Notes: a model not told the origin generated them from the letters alone. A DNA stretch of 64,000 bases from an uncultured Thermofilaceae archaeon (GCA_938036345.1 CALHPJ010000011.1:23198-87197); one strand, 5' to 3'. Shown: positions 23,288 to 31,567, counted from the stretch's first letter. A program made the numbers and translations.

Positions 23288-24652
23288 TTGACATTCCCCT
23301 ATCCTGCTGAGGAGGTAATCCTGAGGGCTAAACCCAAAGTTACGATAGCACTTGTCCTAATAAATGTCGCAGTGTACGCTTTAACAAGCTTGGACTACTC
23401 TTTCTTACAGATATCGGAGCAGTGGTTATGGTGGGGGGCTTTCATACCGGCGTACCTCAGCAATTGGCGCCAAGCGTACAGGATACTCACGTCGATGTTC
23501 TTGCACGCCAACATTGTCCACATCTTCTTCAACATGCTTTTCCTCTACAACTTCGGCAGACAGGTGGAAGCGGCCCTAGGGGGTAAGCGCTACCTGCTTC
23601 TGTACTTTGGGTCCGGCTTGGCGGCCGAGGTCTTCCACACGGCTTTTATCCCCATTGAAGGGCCGCTTTCAGTCGTTACACCAGCGATTGGCGCTTCTGG
23701 AGCCATCAGTGGCGTACTAGGCGCGTACCTGCTGCTTTTCCCAGGAAGTAGGCTCTCTATGTGCTTTTTTTACCTGTTTTTCCCGATCTGCATAACAACC
23801 AGCGCCGCTGCTTACCTGGTCTTCTGGTTCGCGATGCAGGTGCTACAAGGCTACGCTGGAGCAAGCGCAGGTGTGGCAGTTTTCGCCCACGCGGGGGGCT
23901 TCCTAGGCGGCATGGCGCTTCTACCTTACGTTCTCGATAAACACAGGCATAGGCTGCTGAGATCGCTTACTGCTTCGCGTAGGGCCTTAAAGTACCTTTT
24001 CCTTGGCCACGCAGGATTGGGGCCTTTAGGTAAGCTCGTCCTCATCGCCTTGATCGCGGCTACCGCTGCCGGAGGAGTGTACTCCGCGTTTTACTCTCAT
24101 GTGCTGGAGGTGCCCATCAAGGTGCTGGCTTTCAAAGTAGAGTATAGGACATGTGAGCCGGGCGGCGCTCCCTGCGTGGATGGGTATGATGAAGACGTCG
24201 TAATACTTAGGGTGGACGGTGAGCCTCAGCTTGCAACGCAGATAACCACTAGCAGCGTAAGGATACTGTACAACAGGCTTAGCGCGATTGGCGCCATATA
24301 TCACAGGGCTTACGCTGGAACAGGTAAGGTCATAGAGTGGAGCGGGGCAAGAAAAGTGATGGGTATAGACGTTGCAATAGACGTCAAGATGGACGTGGTC
24401 TACGATAAATACGGTGTCATTGAACAGGCCAAGGGCGCTCTGCGGACGGATGTGTTGGTATGCGCAGCCAATATATGCAGGGTGGGGGGAACGGGAACAT
24501 ATACTTTCGAAGTGAACCCACTTTACAGCCACAGGAGGTCAGAAACCCTCTCCTCATTGGTAACGTTGCTCGCCGTAGCGTCGCTGCTCACATGCGCTAT
24601 TTCAATCGATAACGTCGTTAGGAAATCCCACGAGCTCGAAATAATCGCGTGA
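23288..24652 (+). CDS. Rhomboid-family intramembrane serine protease with long C-terminal domain
   Basis: This integral membrane protease cuts transmembrane segments of client proteins. The N-terminal 220 residues contain the rhomboid core: HANIVHIFFNMLFLYNFG (H73, H78, N82), the serine motif GASGAISG (S137) and the helix with FAHAGGFLGG (H201), giving the Ser-His dyad. Unusually, about 230 further residues follow: one more helix near 245-265, an extracytoplasmic beta-rich domain of about 150 residues, and a last transmembrane helix. The family function of that domain is unknown to me. The start is a TTG with GGTGAAGG just before it. The stop overlaps the MFS gene by 4 bp, so the two are coupled. 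Confidence 0.85.
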   Translation: MTFPYPAEEVILRAKPKVTIALVLINVAVYALTSLDYSFLQISEQWLWWGAFIPAYLSNWRQAYRILTSMFLHANIVHIFFNMLFLYNFGRQVEAALGGKRYLLLYFGSGLAAEVFHTAFIPIEGPLSVVTPAIGASGAISGVLGAYLLLFPGSRLSMCFFYLFFPICITTSAAAYLVFWFAMQVLQGYAGASAGVAVFAHAGGFLGGMALLPYVLDKHRHRLLRSLTASRRALKYLFLGHAGLGPLGKLVLIALIAATAAGGVYSAFYSHVLEVPIKVLAFKVEYRTCEPGGAPCVDGYDEDVVILRVDGEPQLATQITTSSVRILYNRLSAIGAIYHRAYAGTGKVIEWSGARKVMGIDVAIDVKMDVVYDKYGVIEQAKGALRTDVLVCAANICRVGGTGTYTFEVNPLYSHRRSETLSSLVTLLAVASLLTCAISIDNVVRKSHELEIIA

Positions 24653-25815
24653 AAAGCATGAAAAACGACAGCAGGAAAACCTTCCTACTTTTCATTGTCT
24701 CTTCCTCACTAGCCTCCCTATCCCACTCACTGTGGTACACGCTTTTCCCACTCCACTTGGAGCGCAGGGGGTTTCAGCTGTGGGAAATAGGTTTCGCCTC
24801 GAGCCTCATTACAACGCTTTCCTTCATACTCGCACTGCCCGCGGGGCTTATAGTCGATATGATACCCATCCGGTTTTCGCTTGTTCTAGCTGCTATAGCT
24901 CAGACCGCGATGCTCCATGTGCTTAAAGGCGCCACCGCATCGCTGTTGGCAGCCTCCATAACGGTCTACACGTTTTTCGTCACCCTCCGGGGACAGGCCT
25001 CTCTGCGACTTCTTTCAAGGCTCGGCTCCCGAGGATGGGCTCTCAAGTACTCAGCTTTCCTTTTCCTCTCGAGCCTGACGAATGTGATAGGGCCCTACCT
25101 CTCAGGCTTAATCGTCCAGCAAGCCGGTTTCAACGAGCTTTTCACGATCAGCGAAGCTGTGCTGTTAGCATCGGCGCCCGTCGCCGCGACGGTGAGCTTT
25201 CGCGAATCGAGACAGGGGCATACCTCAAGGCTGAGGGTAGTCTGGCGTACAGCGCACAGTTCAGAGCTGTTGCTGCTAACGTTTTCGCTAGCGCTTCATG
25301 ATTTTTCGGTTTTCAGCGTGATGTCTTACACGACGCTTTTCCAGTTGAACGTGCTGGGGCTTACACCGTACGAGGTCGGCTCTCTCGTGTCGCTGGGTTC
25401 TGCGGTTTCCCTTGCATCGCAGCTTCTCGCGGGGTATTTCACCGATAGGATCGGCGCGAAAGCCGCACTCGCACTCCACTACGCTGGCGTCTCCGCAGGT
25501 TACGCACTTATGGGGTTTAGCCGCGACCTCAAAAGCCTAGTCGCGGCTGTTATTGTGCAGAACATAGCTTTCCCGTTCGACATGCCCGCCAGGCGAAAGA
25601 TCCTGACTTTCCTGGCACACGAGAGCGTCGTAGCCACTGTAAATGGGCTTTCGGATTTGGTCGTGGGAGCGGTAACGCTTCCCTCCCCCCTCCTTGGAGG
25701 CTACCTGTGGAATGCTGCAGGCCCCCGCGCGATGCTGGTATGCGGCGCTGCTCTCAACCTAACGGCATTAGCGCCTTTAGCCATGCTTAGAGAGAAGCGA
25801 GAAATAACACCGTAA
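24649..25815 (+). CDS. Major facilitator superfamily transporter
   Basis: The 388-residue protein has about twelve hydrophobic segments in two halves, with the MFS loop motif in two forms (LIVDMIPIRFSL after helix 2 and YFTDRIGAKAAL in the second half). The substrate is not identifiable; drug or metabolite efflux is usual for this type. It starts with GTG overlapping the rhomboid stop codon (GTGA). No regulator is adjacent. The coupling with the rhomboid gene suggests coordinated expression rather than a known pathway. Confidence 0.85.
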   Translation: MKSMKNDSRKTFLLFIVSSSLASLSHSLWYTLFPLHLERRGFQLWEIGFASSLITTLSFILALPAGLIVDMIPIRFSLVLAAIAQTAMLHVLKGATASLLAASITVYTFFVTLRGQASLRLLSRLGSRGWALKYSAFLFLSSLTNVIGPYLSGLIVQQAGFNELFTISEAVLLASAPVAATVSFRESRQGHTSRLRVVWRTAHSSELLLLTFSLALHDFSVFSVMSYTTLFQLNVLGLTPYEVGSLVSLGSAVSLASQLLAGYFTDRIGAKAALALHYAGVSAGYALMGFSRDLKSLVAAVIVQNIAFPFDMPARRKILTFLAHESVVATVNGLSDLVVGAVTLPSPLLGGYLWNAAGPRAMLVCGAALNLTALAPLAMLREKREITP

Positions 25816-25872
25816 CACTTAAACCACATGTGGAGAGCTGCATAGTTCCTCACGGCTCTAAGCTGCGCTGAA

Positions 25873-25912
25873 GCGTTTTTCCGGCAGTTAAATATGCAAC
25901 CGCGGAAAACGC
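25873..25912. repeat. Imperfect inverted repeat ahead of the GT2 gene
   Basis: GCGTTTTTCCG (25873-25883) is matched by CGGAAAACGC (25903-25912), with one base difference and a 19-bp AT-rich spacer. It directly abuts the box A (TTTTTTAAAAG, about 25914-25925) of the glycosyltransferase gene, so it could be an operator. It could equally be the 3' end structure of the MFS transcript. Confidence 0.4.
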
Positions 25913-25940
25913 TTATTTTTTAAAAGACTAAGGGGGAGTC

Positions 25941-27083
25941 ATGTTTGAGAGGCCCGCTGAGCTTACTCTGCTTCAAAGAACTTCCGAGCCTTCCATTACG
26001 GTTATAATCCCGTCCTACAGAGGTGGGCCAAACCTGGTTAAGTTAGCTAGGAGACTGCTTGAGGGTAGCTACCGGCGAGCGGAGGTTTTGGTAGTTGTGG
26101 ACGAGCCCTCCGGCGGTCTTCTCGAGGAGCTATCCTCCATAGGGGGTTGCAGGATTATCGCTAGGGGGTGGAGGCTTGGGAAAGTTAGCGCGCTTAACAC
26201 GGCCTTAAAGCTCTCTCGGGGCGAGCTGGTAGTATTCCTCGACGACGACGTTGCGGTTGAGGATCCAGAGTTCCTTCGGAAAATAGCTGAGGCTATGGAG
26301 GGGTACGACGTCGGTGATATCAAGAAAGTCGTGATCGGCCAGGGTTTGCTGGCGAAGCTTATCCACGTAGAGTACGTCGCTTACAATTTCGCTAGTAAGC
26401 TCATGGCTAAGGCTGCTGGGAGGTCGATAGCGGTTAACGGAGCTGCATTCGCGATGAGGAAGAAAGCTGTAGAAGAATTGGGCAGCTTCTCCCCGGTTGT
26501 TTCCGAGGACTTCGACATCATGCTGCGCTCCTTCCGCGCTGGCCATAGGTTCACCTACATCGATTCGACCTACGTACTCAACTACGCGCCAACCAGCTGG
26601 AGCAAATGGCTGAAGCAGAGGAAACGATGGGCAATTGGCGTTGCCCTCTTTGTGAGGGAGAATTTCAGAGAGCTGTGCGGAGCTTTCGCCAAAATGCCGC
26701 AGGCACTTATCCCGGGTCTCCTCTTCTCGCTCCCCTCCCTGATAACCTCGATGCTGGTAACACTCCTTCGGAACCAGCTTTACGGTAAAGCGGCGTACGT
26801 TGTTCTCCTTTCGCTGTCCTCGCTGCTAGAAAAACTCGTTCCGGCAGCAGCTGTGATAACGGTAGGCCTCCACCTCACGTACGTAGTGCCGGTGCTGCTT
26901 ACGGCTGTGCTGCTGGCTTGTCTCCACTGCGCCGCTGCAAGAATAATCAGAGTGAAAGCCTACGTCTACCTGTACCCGCTCTACTTGCTCGTGTACCAGC
27001 CAGTTTGGTTCACGATCCTTATGGCCGGTTTCCTGAGGGTCCTGCTTTTTAGAAAAACCAACGTGGAGGACTGGGTTGTTTAG
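25941..27083 (+). CDS. Membrane-bound family 2 glycosyltransferase
   Basis: The 380-residue enzyme transfers sugars from nucleotide donors at the membrane. The cytoplasmic GT-A domain shows VTVIIPSYRGG-like opening, RLGKVSALNTAL, the metal-binding FLDDDV motif, the acceptor-base region VSEDFDIMLR and the QRKRW (QxxRW) motif found in processive synthases. About four C-terminal transmembrane helices follow. A GGGGGAG ribosome site precedes the ATG. The product could be a surface polysaccharide or glycolipid; no other glycan genes flank it, so the sugar is unknown. Confidence 0.88.
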   Translation: MFERPAELTLLQRTSEPSITVIIPSYRGGPNLVKLARRLLEGSYRRAEVLVVVDEPSGGLLEELSSIGGCRIIARGWRLGKVSALNTALKLSRGELVVFLDDDVAVEDPEFLRKIAEAMEGYDVGDIKKVVIGQGLLAKLIHVEYVAYNFASKLMAKAAGRSIAVNGAAFAMRKKAVEELGSFSPVVSEDFDIMLRSFRAGHRFTYIDSTYVLNYAPTSWSKWLKQRKRWAIGVALFVRENFRELCGAFAKMPQALIPGLLFSLPSLITSMLVTLLRNQLYGKAAYVVLLSLSSLLEKLVPAAAVITVGLHLTYVVPVLLTAVLLACLHCAAARIIRVKAYVYLYPLYLLVYQPVWFTILMAGFLRVLLFRKTNVEDWVV

Positions 27084-27120
27084 GGTGCCATAGCGCCAGG
27101 GGGAACTAGGTCGAGGCGGA

Positions 27121-28083
27121 TTAGACTTTAACTGGGTTCAGCCACGCAGCTCTATCAGCGTCGCCGATCAGTTCCAGCCTCAGGAATTTCTTCACCGGTA
27201 GCGCCCCTCTAACCTCCAGCTCCGTGAAGCGCCCGTTTTCAAGTTTCCCCTCGACCCTCAGCTGTCCGAACGTTACCCGGAAGCCATCCTCCCACAGCTC
27301 TGTTTCAACGTTTCTTTCGCTTAAAGCGAGCTGCTTCAGCATTTTCACACTCAGGTAAGCACCTCTCGTATCGCCGGAGAGCACTTTCATGGCTAGGATG
27401 CCATCAGTCTTCACCCGAGCTAGGCTCTCGCTGAACTCGAAGCTCTTCACCGCAACGCCGCTGGACGCGTAGAACCTGCCCTCCATTAGCGCTTTAAGCA
27501 CGCTGCTCGGATCCAGCTCATCAGCGTCGATCTCGACCCAACCCCCTAGCGCGTCTACTGTATAGCGGTGAGCGTCGTCGACGGCCAACCCGTAGCTGAA
27601 TGTCCCGTTGGAGAGAGCGTAGTCCCAGTGCGGCCCGCTGTAGCCCCGCGATATCTCGACCTCGCACCCGTGGTTGTAAACCTCGATGCCGTGGTAGCCC
27701 TTAACGGTTACAAGGTCGTGACCGCTCAGCATGGACCAGTACGGGTGAGCTATGAACGCAAAGCAACCGTTTTCCCGGCTCCAGTACAGGAGGTCTTCGA
27801 TGCTCTGCCGGGCATCCTGCGGGGGCGCCTCGCTTAAGCCCAGGATAACCACGTGGTACCGGCAGGCCGCTTTCTCGGACCCCACCTCGATTTCGGTGCC
27901 CGTAATCGTGGCAACCCTCGAGTGCGACACCGAAGTCACCTTGTTGTGGTCGGTTACCGAGACCACTCTGTAACCGGCTGAGCCGTAGAACTCGACGACA
28001 CGCTCAGGGTCAAGCCTACCGTCCGAGCAAGTTGAGTGCGTATGGAGAGCCGCCCTAGCCCACGAAGCCCGCGGGAGTTTCAC
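27121..28083 (-). CDS. PHP-domain metal-dependent hydrolase
   Basis: The 320-residue protein has an N-terminal PHP domain with the metal motifs LHTHSTCSDG (H14, H16), VTDHN, a Glu in TGTEIEVG, FIAHPYW and VDDAHR. These metals usually serve phosphoester hydrolysis. The C-terminal 100 residues form a separate beta-rich domain (SLARVKTDGILAMKVLSGD...). Many archaeal PHP proteins of this size lack a known substrate. It starts with GTG. The gene is divergent from an HD-domain gene, and the two hydrolases may share a promoter area of about 80 bp. It has no polymerase domain, so it is not a DNA polymerase X or III piece. Confidence 0.8.
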   Translation of the reverse strand: MKLPRASWARAALHTHSTCSDGRLDPERVVEFYGSAGYRVVSVTDHNKVTSVSHSRVATITGTEIEVGSEKAACRYHVVILGLSEAPPQDARQSIEDLLYWSRENGCFAFIAHPYWSMLSGHDLVTVKGYHGIEVYNHGCEVEISRGYSGPHWDYALSNGTFSYGLAVDDAHRYTVDALGGWVEIDADELDPSSVLKALMEGRFYASSGVAVKSFEFSESLARVKTDGILAMKVLSGDTRGAYLSVKMLKQLALSERNVETELWEDGFRVTFGQLRVEGKLENGRFTELEVRGALPVKKFLRLELIGDADRAAWLNPVKV

Positions 28084-28162
28084 GCAGTTTCCGCGGAGGG
28101 GTAGGATATCAATGTAGCGCGGGCGCGAAACGCTTTACAGGGAGCCTTTCGCAGGCATTCCC

Positions 28163-28723
28163 ATGGATCGGCAGGAAGCCCTGAAACTCCTGTCGAAATA
28201 CCTTGCGGACGAAAGGATGGTTAAGCACTGCATAGCGGTGGGCGCTATCATGCGGAGTTTGGCCGGAAGGCTTAAAGAGGATGAAGACCTTTGGGAGCTT
28301 GTAGGTTTGCTCCACGATATAGACTACGATGTCACAAACCGGGACATGGCTCGACACGGGCTGGGGGCAATGCGTATTTTGGAGGGCTTGCTTCCCGAGG
28401 TTGCGGTGGACGCTATAGCTTCCCACAACGAGCATAACGGGCACGCACCTGGTAGCCTCGAGGCTGAGCGCTTAATGCATGCGCTGAGGGCGGCCGACCA
28501 CGCGAGCGGGCTCATAGTAGCAACCGCTTTAGTCATGCCTAGCAAGAAGCTGGCGGAGGTAAAGCCCGAGTCTCTCATGAAGAAGTTTAAGCAGAAGGAT
28601 TTCGCGAGGGGGGTGGATAGAAACCGGCTAAAGGAGTGCGAACTGCTGGGGTTAAGCCTGGAGGAGTTCCTGGTCCTTTCACTAGAGTCGATGAAAAAAG
28701 TAGCCGGAGAACTCGGGCTCTAA
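28163..28723 (+). CDS. HD-domain phosphohydrolase
   Basis: The 186-residue protein carries the HD metal signature: H22 (MVKHCIAV), H51-D52 (LLHDIDYD), H in IASHNEH and D in AADHASG. HDIG-type small archaeal proteins of this form are metal-dependent phosphohydrolases of nucleotides or cyclic nucleotides. The length is normal. Its stop overlaps the convergent stop of the downstream minus-strand gene by 4 bp. The specific substrate is unknown. Confidence 0.85.
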   Translation: MDRQEALKLLSKYLADERMVKHCIAVGAIMRSLAGRLKEDEDLWELVGLLHDIDYDVTNRDMARHGLGAMRILEGLLPEVAVDAIASHNEHNGHAPGSLEAERLMHALRAADHASGLIVATALVMPSKKLAEVKPESLMKKFKQKDFARGVDRNRLKECELLGLSLEEFLVLSLESMKKVAGELGL

Positions 28724-29742
28724 GTTATGAAAGCTTCCGCCAGTGTGATGGATCCATAGGATTTCGGCTCAAAGTGTAGCCTGAGAAAGGGAGGACCCAC
28801 CTCGAGGGTCCAGTAGAGCGTCCTACCCGCCTGGACCTCAAGCGAGTCGACCTCGTCCCAATCCCCCTTGAGCGTGTAGGCTTCGGCGCACAGCCTTCCG
28901 CCAACGTCTGCTTTAAAGGCGAGCGTTACTCTGGAACCGGCGCACGGGATGGGGTGCGATACTGCGCTGCCCTCGATCCCCCCCTCTAACGTCTTTTCGG
29001 AGCCGTACCGGTATAGCCTCATCGCCACAGAGGGCCGAGGATCCCCCTCGAGCACACGGACCTGCCAGGGGTGAAGGTCGTTCCAGCTCCATTCCCGGTC
29101 TACGGATCCCCCATCGATGTCGAGGAGGACGCCCATCGACTGGGCTGGGCGCATCGGTGTTACCCCGCACGAGTAGGGAGGGCCTTCGTGCACAAGCGCG
29201 CCGTCGCCGGAGTCCATCAACGCGCTAACTCCCCGGAGCTTGTCGTCGATGAACCACAGCGCTAGCGCGCTGTGCACCTTCACTGTGTAAATATGCCTCC
29301 GCGAGTGGTAGTCTCCGGGTAAGCCAGGGAGCTCGAAGCTGAGGGGTGCGGGCCAGGCGCCAGCGAATGCTTTCAGCTTCCCCCTGTGGTAGAGGAAGTG
29401 AACCACCCCACCTCCGAAGAGATCTTCCGCCTCGAACCCGAACCAGATCATTGGGCTGTCATCCCCCCAGGGAGGTAGCCTGGCCGCTAGCTGGAACACC
29501 CCGTACTTAAACACCGAGCGGGAGCGGAGTGATAGGGTGGTTAAGCCGGGAGGTCTGACAAGGCTCGCCTCCTCAAACTCCGTGTAGGTTTTCTCCTCCC
29601 ACGATGCTCTCCAGTATTTCCTAGGATCGTCGGATTTAAATCGCTCGCGCCCACTCGCTAGACTTTCCCTAATCCAGCAGTAAAATAGCTTACCCAGGTC
29701 CCCTTCCAGCACGTACCCGAATCGGACCGGTAGTTTCCCCAC
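28720..29742 (-). CDS. Uncharacterised soluble beta-rich protein
   Basis: The 340-residue protein is not recognised. It has many aromatic and glycine residues and alternating strands (FGYVLEGDLGKLFYCW, MIWFGFEAEDLFGGGVVHFLYHRGKL, HIYTVKVHSALALWFIDDKL), which resemble a concanavalin-like or glycosidase-like beta-sandwich. The EWSWNDLHPWQVRV region and CxSxVTLAF-like C-terminal half form a possible second sandwich. No signal peptide or membrane helix is visible. It lies 21 bp downstream of a Gfo/Idh/MocA oxidoreductase, probably in the same operon, so a role with carbohydrates is plausible but unproven. Confidence 0.6.
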   Translation of the reverse strand: MGKLPVRFGYVLEGDLGKLFYCWIRESLASGRERFKSDDPRKYWRASWEEKTYTEFEEASLVRPPGLTTLSLRSRSVFKYGVFQLAARLPPWGDDSPMIWFGFEAEDLFGGGVVHFLYHRGKLKAFAGAWPAPLSFELPGLPGDYHSRRHIYTVKVHSALALWFIDDKLRGVSALMDSGDGALVHEGPPYSCGVTPMRPAQSMGVLLDIDGGSVDREWSWNDLHPWQVRVLEGDPRPSVAMRLYRYGSEKTLEGGIEGSAVSHPIPCAGSRVTLAFKADVGGRLCAEAYTLKGDWDEVDSLEVQAGRTLYWTLEVGPPFLRLHFEPKSYGSITLAEAFIT

Positions 29743-29763
29743 AGCGGATTTGCCGCGGCCCCG

Positions 29764-30930
29764 TTATTTTGCTTTACGCGCCGGCTGAGGCCACGGCGGC
29801 CTCCCGGATTTACTTAACCTATCTAAGAGTTTATCGTACTCGGCGGGGTTTATAGGAATGCTCACCGGCCTATGCTCGACCGCTGACATTATTATTGCGT
29901 TTATAAGCTCCACGGATTTCAACCCCTCTTCGCCGGGTACCTCCGGCTCGCGGTCCTCTATGAGTGCTCGAGCGAAGTCCTTGTATACGGCCTCGTGGCC
30001 AGTGAAAGGTCCATCAGCCTTTATTTCCTCGATCGAGAAGGCGGGCCTCGGCGCGCCGGGCTTTAGGGAGGCGTAGATGGCCCTTCTAACGGGCGGCTCA
30101 TTCCTGTACACGTACGCACCCTGCAGGTTCGCCAATCCCCGCTCACTGGGCTTGGGGCTGGTCTCCACAAGTAGCATGCCCTTATCCCCCCTTATCTCTA
30201 GATTAAACATGTCCGGGTAGTCCAGTGTGGAGAGCTGAAGCATCGCTTGACAACCGTTCTCGTAAGCCGCTACCGCACTGACCAAGTCCTCAACTTCGAT
30301 GTCGTGGCCCACTGTATCCCCGTACGCAAAGACTTCGAGCGGCATTCTACCCATCAACCAGATGAAAATGTCGATAAAGTGCACACCCTGGTTTATCAGC
30401 ACGCCTCCTCCCTCGGTCGCCCACCTCCCCCTCCACTGGGCGCTGTAGAAGTAAGCCATATCCCTGTAGGTCACGTATCTCAAGTATGCCCTATATGGCT
30501 CGCCTAGCGCTCCCGAGGCTATTAGGCTCTTGGCGCGCCGAAGCCTTGGGTCGAACCTGTACTGGAACACAACGCCTAGCTTAACCCCCCGCTTCCGCGC
30601 TTCAGCGATCATAGCGAGGCACTGGCTCACCGTGGCAGCCATCGGCTTCTCGGTCAAAACGCTGACCCCCCGCTTCATCGTCTCAATCGCGATTTCGGAG
30701 TGGGTCGGGTGTGGGGTGCAAATGGCTACAGCGTCAAGCTCCTCCCTATCCAGCAGCTCCGCGAAGCTCCCGTAGGCACGCACGCCGTAAAGGGAGGCTA
30801 CGCTCTTGGCCCTTTCCTCCACAGCGTCTGCCACAGCCACAAGCTGGTACTCCTCCAGTTTGCTAACCACCTCCGCATGGTGCCGGCCAATACCTCCAGC
30901 CCCTATGATCCCCAGCTTGAGCTTCCTCAT
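29764..30930 (-). CDS. Gfo/Idh/MocA family NAD(P)-dependent oxidoreductase
   Basis: The 388-residue protein has the N-terminal Rossmann motif GAGGIG (10-15), the family motif EKP (93-95, LTEKPMAATV), and a C-terminal substrate domain with GGGVLINQGVHFIDIF, where the His is a usual catalytic residue. The family oxidises sugars, inositols or amino sugars. A reverse-strand box A (ACATTTTAGC, 30954-30963) lies 27 nt before the ATG, implying leaderless expression. It leads an operon with the uncharacterised beta-rich protein. The exact sugar is unknown. Confidence 0.9.
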   Translation of the reverse strand: MRKLKLGIIGAGGIGRHHAEVVSKLEEYQLVAVADAVEERAKSVASLYGVRAYGSFAELLDREELDAVAICTPHPTHSEIAIETMKRGVSVLTEKPMAATVSQCLAMIAEARKRGVKLGVVFQYRFDPRLRRAKSLIASGALGEPYRAYLRYVTYRDMAYFYSAQWRGRWATEGGGVLINQGVHFIDIFIWLMGRMPLEVFAYGDTVGHDIEVEDLVSAVAAYENGCQAMLQLSTLDYPDMFNLEIRGDKGMLLVETSPKPSERGLANLQGAYVYRNEPPVRRAIYASLKPGAPRPAFSIEEIKADGPFTGHEAVYKDFARALIEDREPEVPGEEGLKSVELINAIIMSAVEHRPVSIPINPAEYDKLLDRLSKSGRPPWPQPARKAK

Positions 30931-31140
30931 CGCTCAGGCTTGTTGCCTGTCTCGCTAAAATGTTTTGAGGAGTATGCCTACTTAGGGCTGGCTAGTAGCT
31001 AGAACGAAAAGGAAACGGGCTCTATTTTCCGGAACCTGCGAGGAGTTAGGGCTTTCCCTTATAAGCAGGCTAGAGTGGGAGAGCATAGCTGAGTAGCGAA
31101 GGTCTTTGAGGTTGGTGGAGAGAGTAACCTTATCGATGAG
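30931..31140. other. Intergenic region downstream of the permuted tRNA gene
   Basis: Apart from the box A of the Gfo/Idh/MocA gene I see no supported gene. A minus-strand open frame runs through this segment and through the tRNA gene, but it lacks a credible start and is taken as chance. Confidence 0.5.
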
Positions 31141-31279
31141 TAGGGCCGCGGCCTTTTGAACCACCGTCCTCGGGGTGGCTCCCCCGGGTTGTCCTCGAGT
31201 TATGAGCCCCGCGGGATACCTGGCTTCCCCACCCCGCTGCTCCGTGGTAGCGGGGGGTGGATTCTCCGGCCGCGCCCTA
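31141..31279 (-). tRNA. Circularly permuted initiator tRNA-Met (CAU) with a 24-nt intron
   Basis: Read on the minus strand, the tRNA 3' part comes first: T-stem CCACC (31260-31256), acceptor CCCCGCT (31255-31249), discriminator A (31248) and encoded CCA (31247-31245). A 6-nt spacer CGGAGC (31244-31239) follows, then the 5' part: acceptor AGCGGGG (31238-31232), D arm GGG/CCC, anticodon stem CGGGG, loop CTCATA ending at 31201, a 24-nt intron (31200-31177), A38 (31176), CCCCG, variable AGGAC, T-stem GGTGG and T-loop TTCAAA (31160-31155). The joined molecule is 77 nt with all stems paired. A1:U72 and three G:C pairs in the anticodon stem mark an initiator. The break is at 59/60. Flanks (TAGGGCGCGGCC and GGCCGCGGCCCTA) pair to bring the ends together, forming a bulge-helix-bulge for the splicing endonuclease. 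Confidence 0.93.
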
Positions 31280-31306
31280 CGAGCATTGAAGCTTTTCCTA
31301 GAGGGG

Positions 31307-31312
31307 ATATAA
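31307..31312 (-). promoter_or_regulatory. Box A of the permuted tRNA gene
   Basis: The reverse strand reads GGTTATATCC here. Its centre is about 27 nt before 31282, just ahead of the TAGGGC arm that begins the pairing flank at 31279, so transcription would start exactly at the edge of the structured precursor. Confidence 0.65.
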
Positions 31313-31351
31313 CCTTTTCTCAGGCAGGTTCCCGAATTTTCCGTACTTCGC

Positions 31352-31567
31352 TTATGTCTCGGTGCCGCCACCGCTTAGCTTTGTGTCGAGCCACTCCATG
31401 TAAGCGTCGAATATGTTTGCCAGGTACACCAGATCGCTCTGCTCTAACTTTCTCATTATCCTTTTGATGTTCCTTTCCTCTATTTTAGAAAACTTTGGGT
31501 TCTTTCTTAAAACTTTAAGTATGGATTCTATCAGCATGTCTTTGGCCTTAACGTCCTCCTGCGCCAC
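31352..31567 (-). CDS. Small helical protein of unknown function
   Basis: The 71-residue protein (GTG start at 31567) is not recognised. It is highly charged and probably helical (VKAKDMLIESILKVLRKNP, ERNIKRIMRKLEQSD, LVYLANIFDAYMEWLDTKL). A reverse-strand box A (CCTTTAACG, 31587-31595) lies about 26 nt ahead, which supports expression. It ends about 40 nt before the permuted tRNA promoter. Neither a zinc site nor a DNA-binding motif is clear. Confidence 0.55.
   Translation of the reverse strand: MAQEDVKAKDMLIESILKVLRKNPKFSKIEERNIKRIMRKLEQSDLVYLANIFDAYMEWLDTKLSGGGTET

Noticed and set aside
30982..31371. Minus-strand ORF of 129 codons over the tRNA locus
   Set aside because: It runs through the tRNA gene with its intron and pairing flanks, which explain the sequence, and it has no credible promoter or family.
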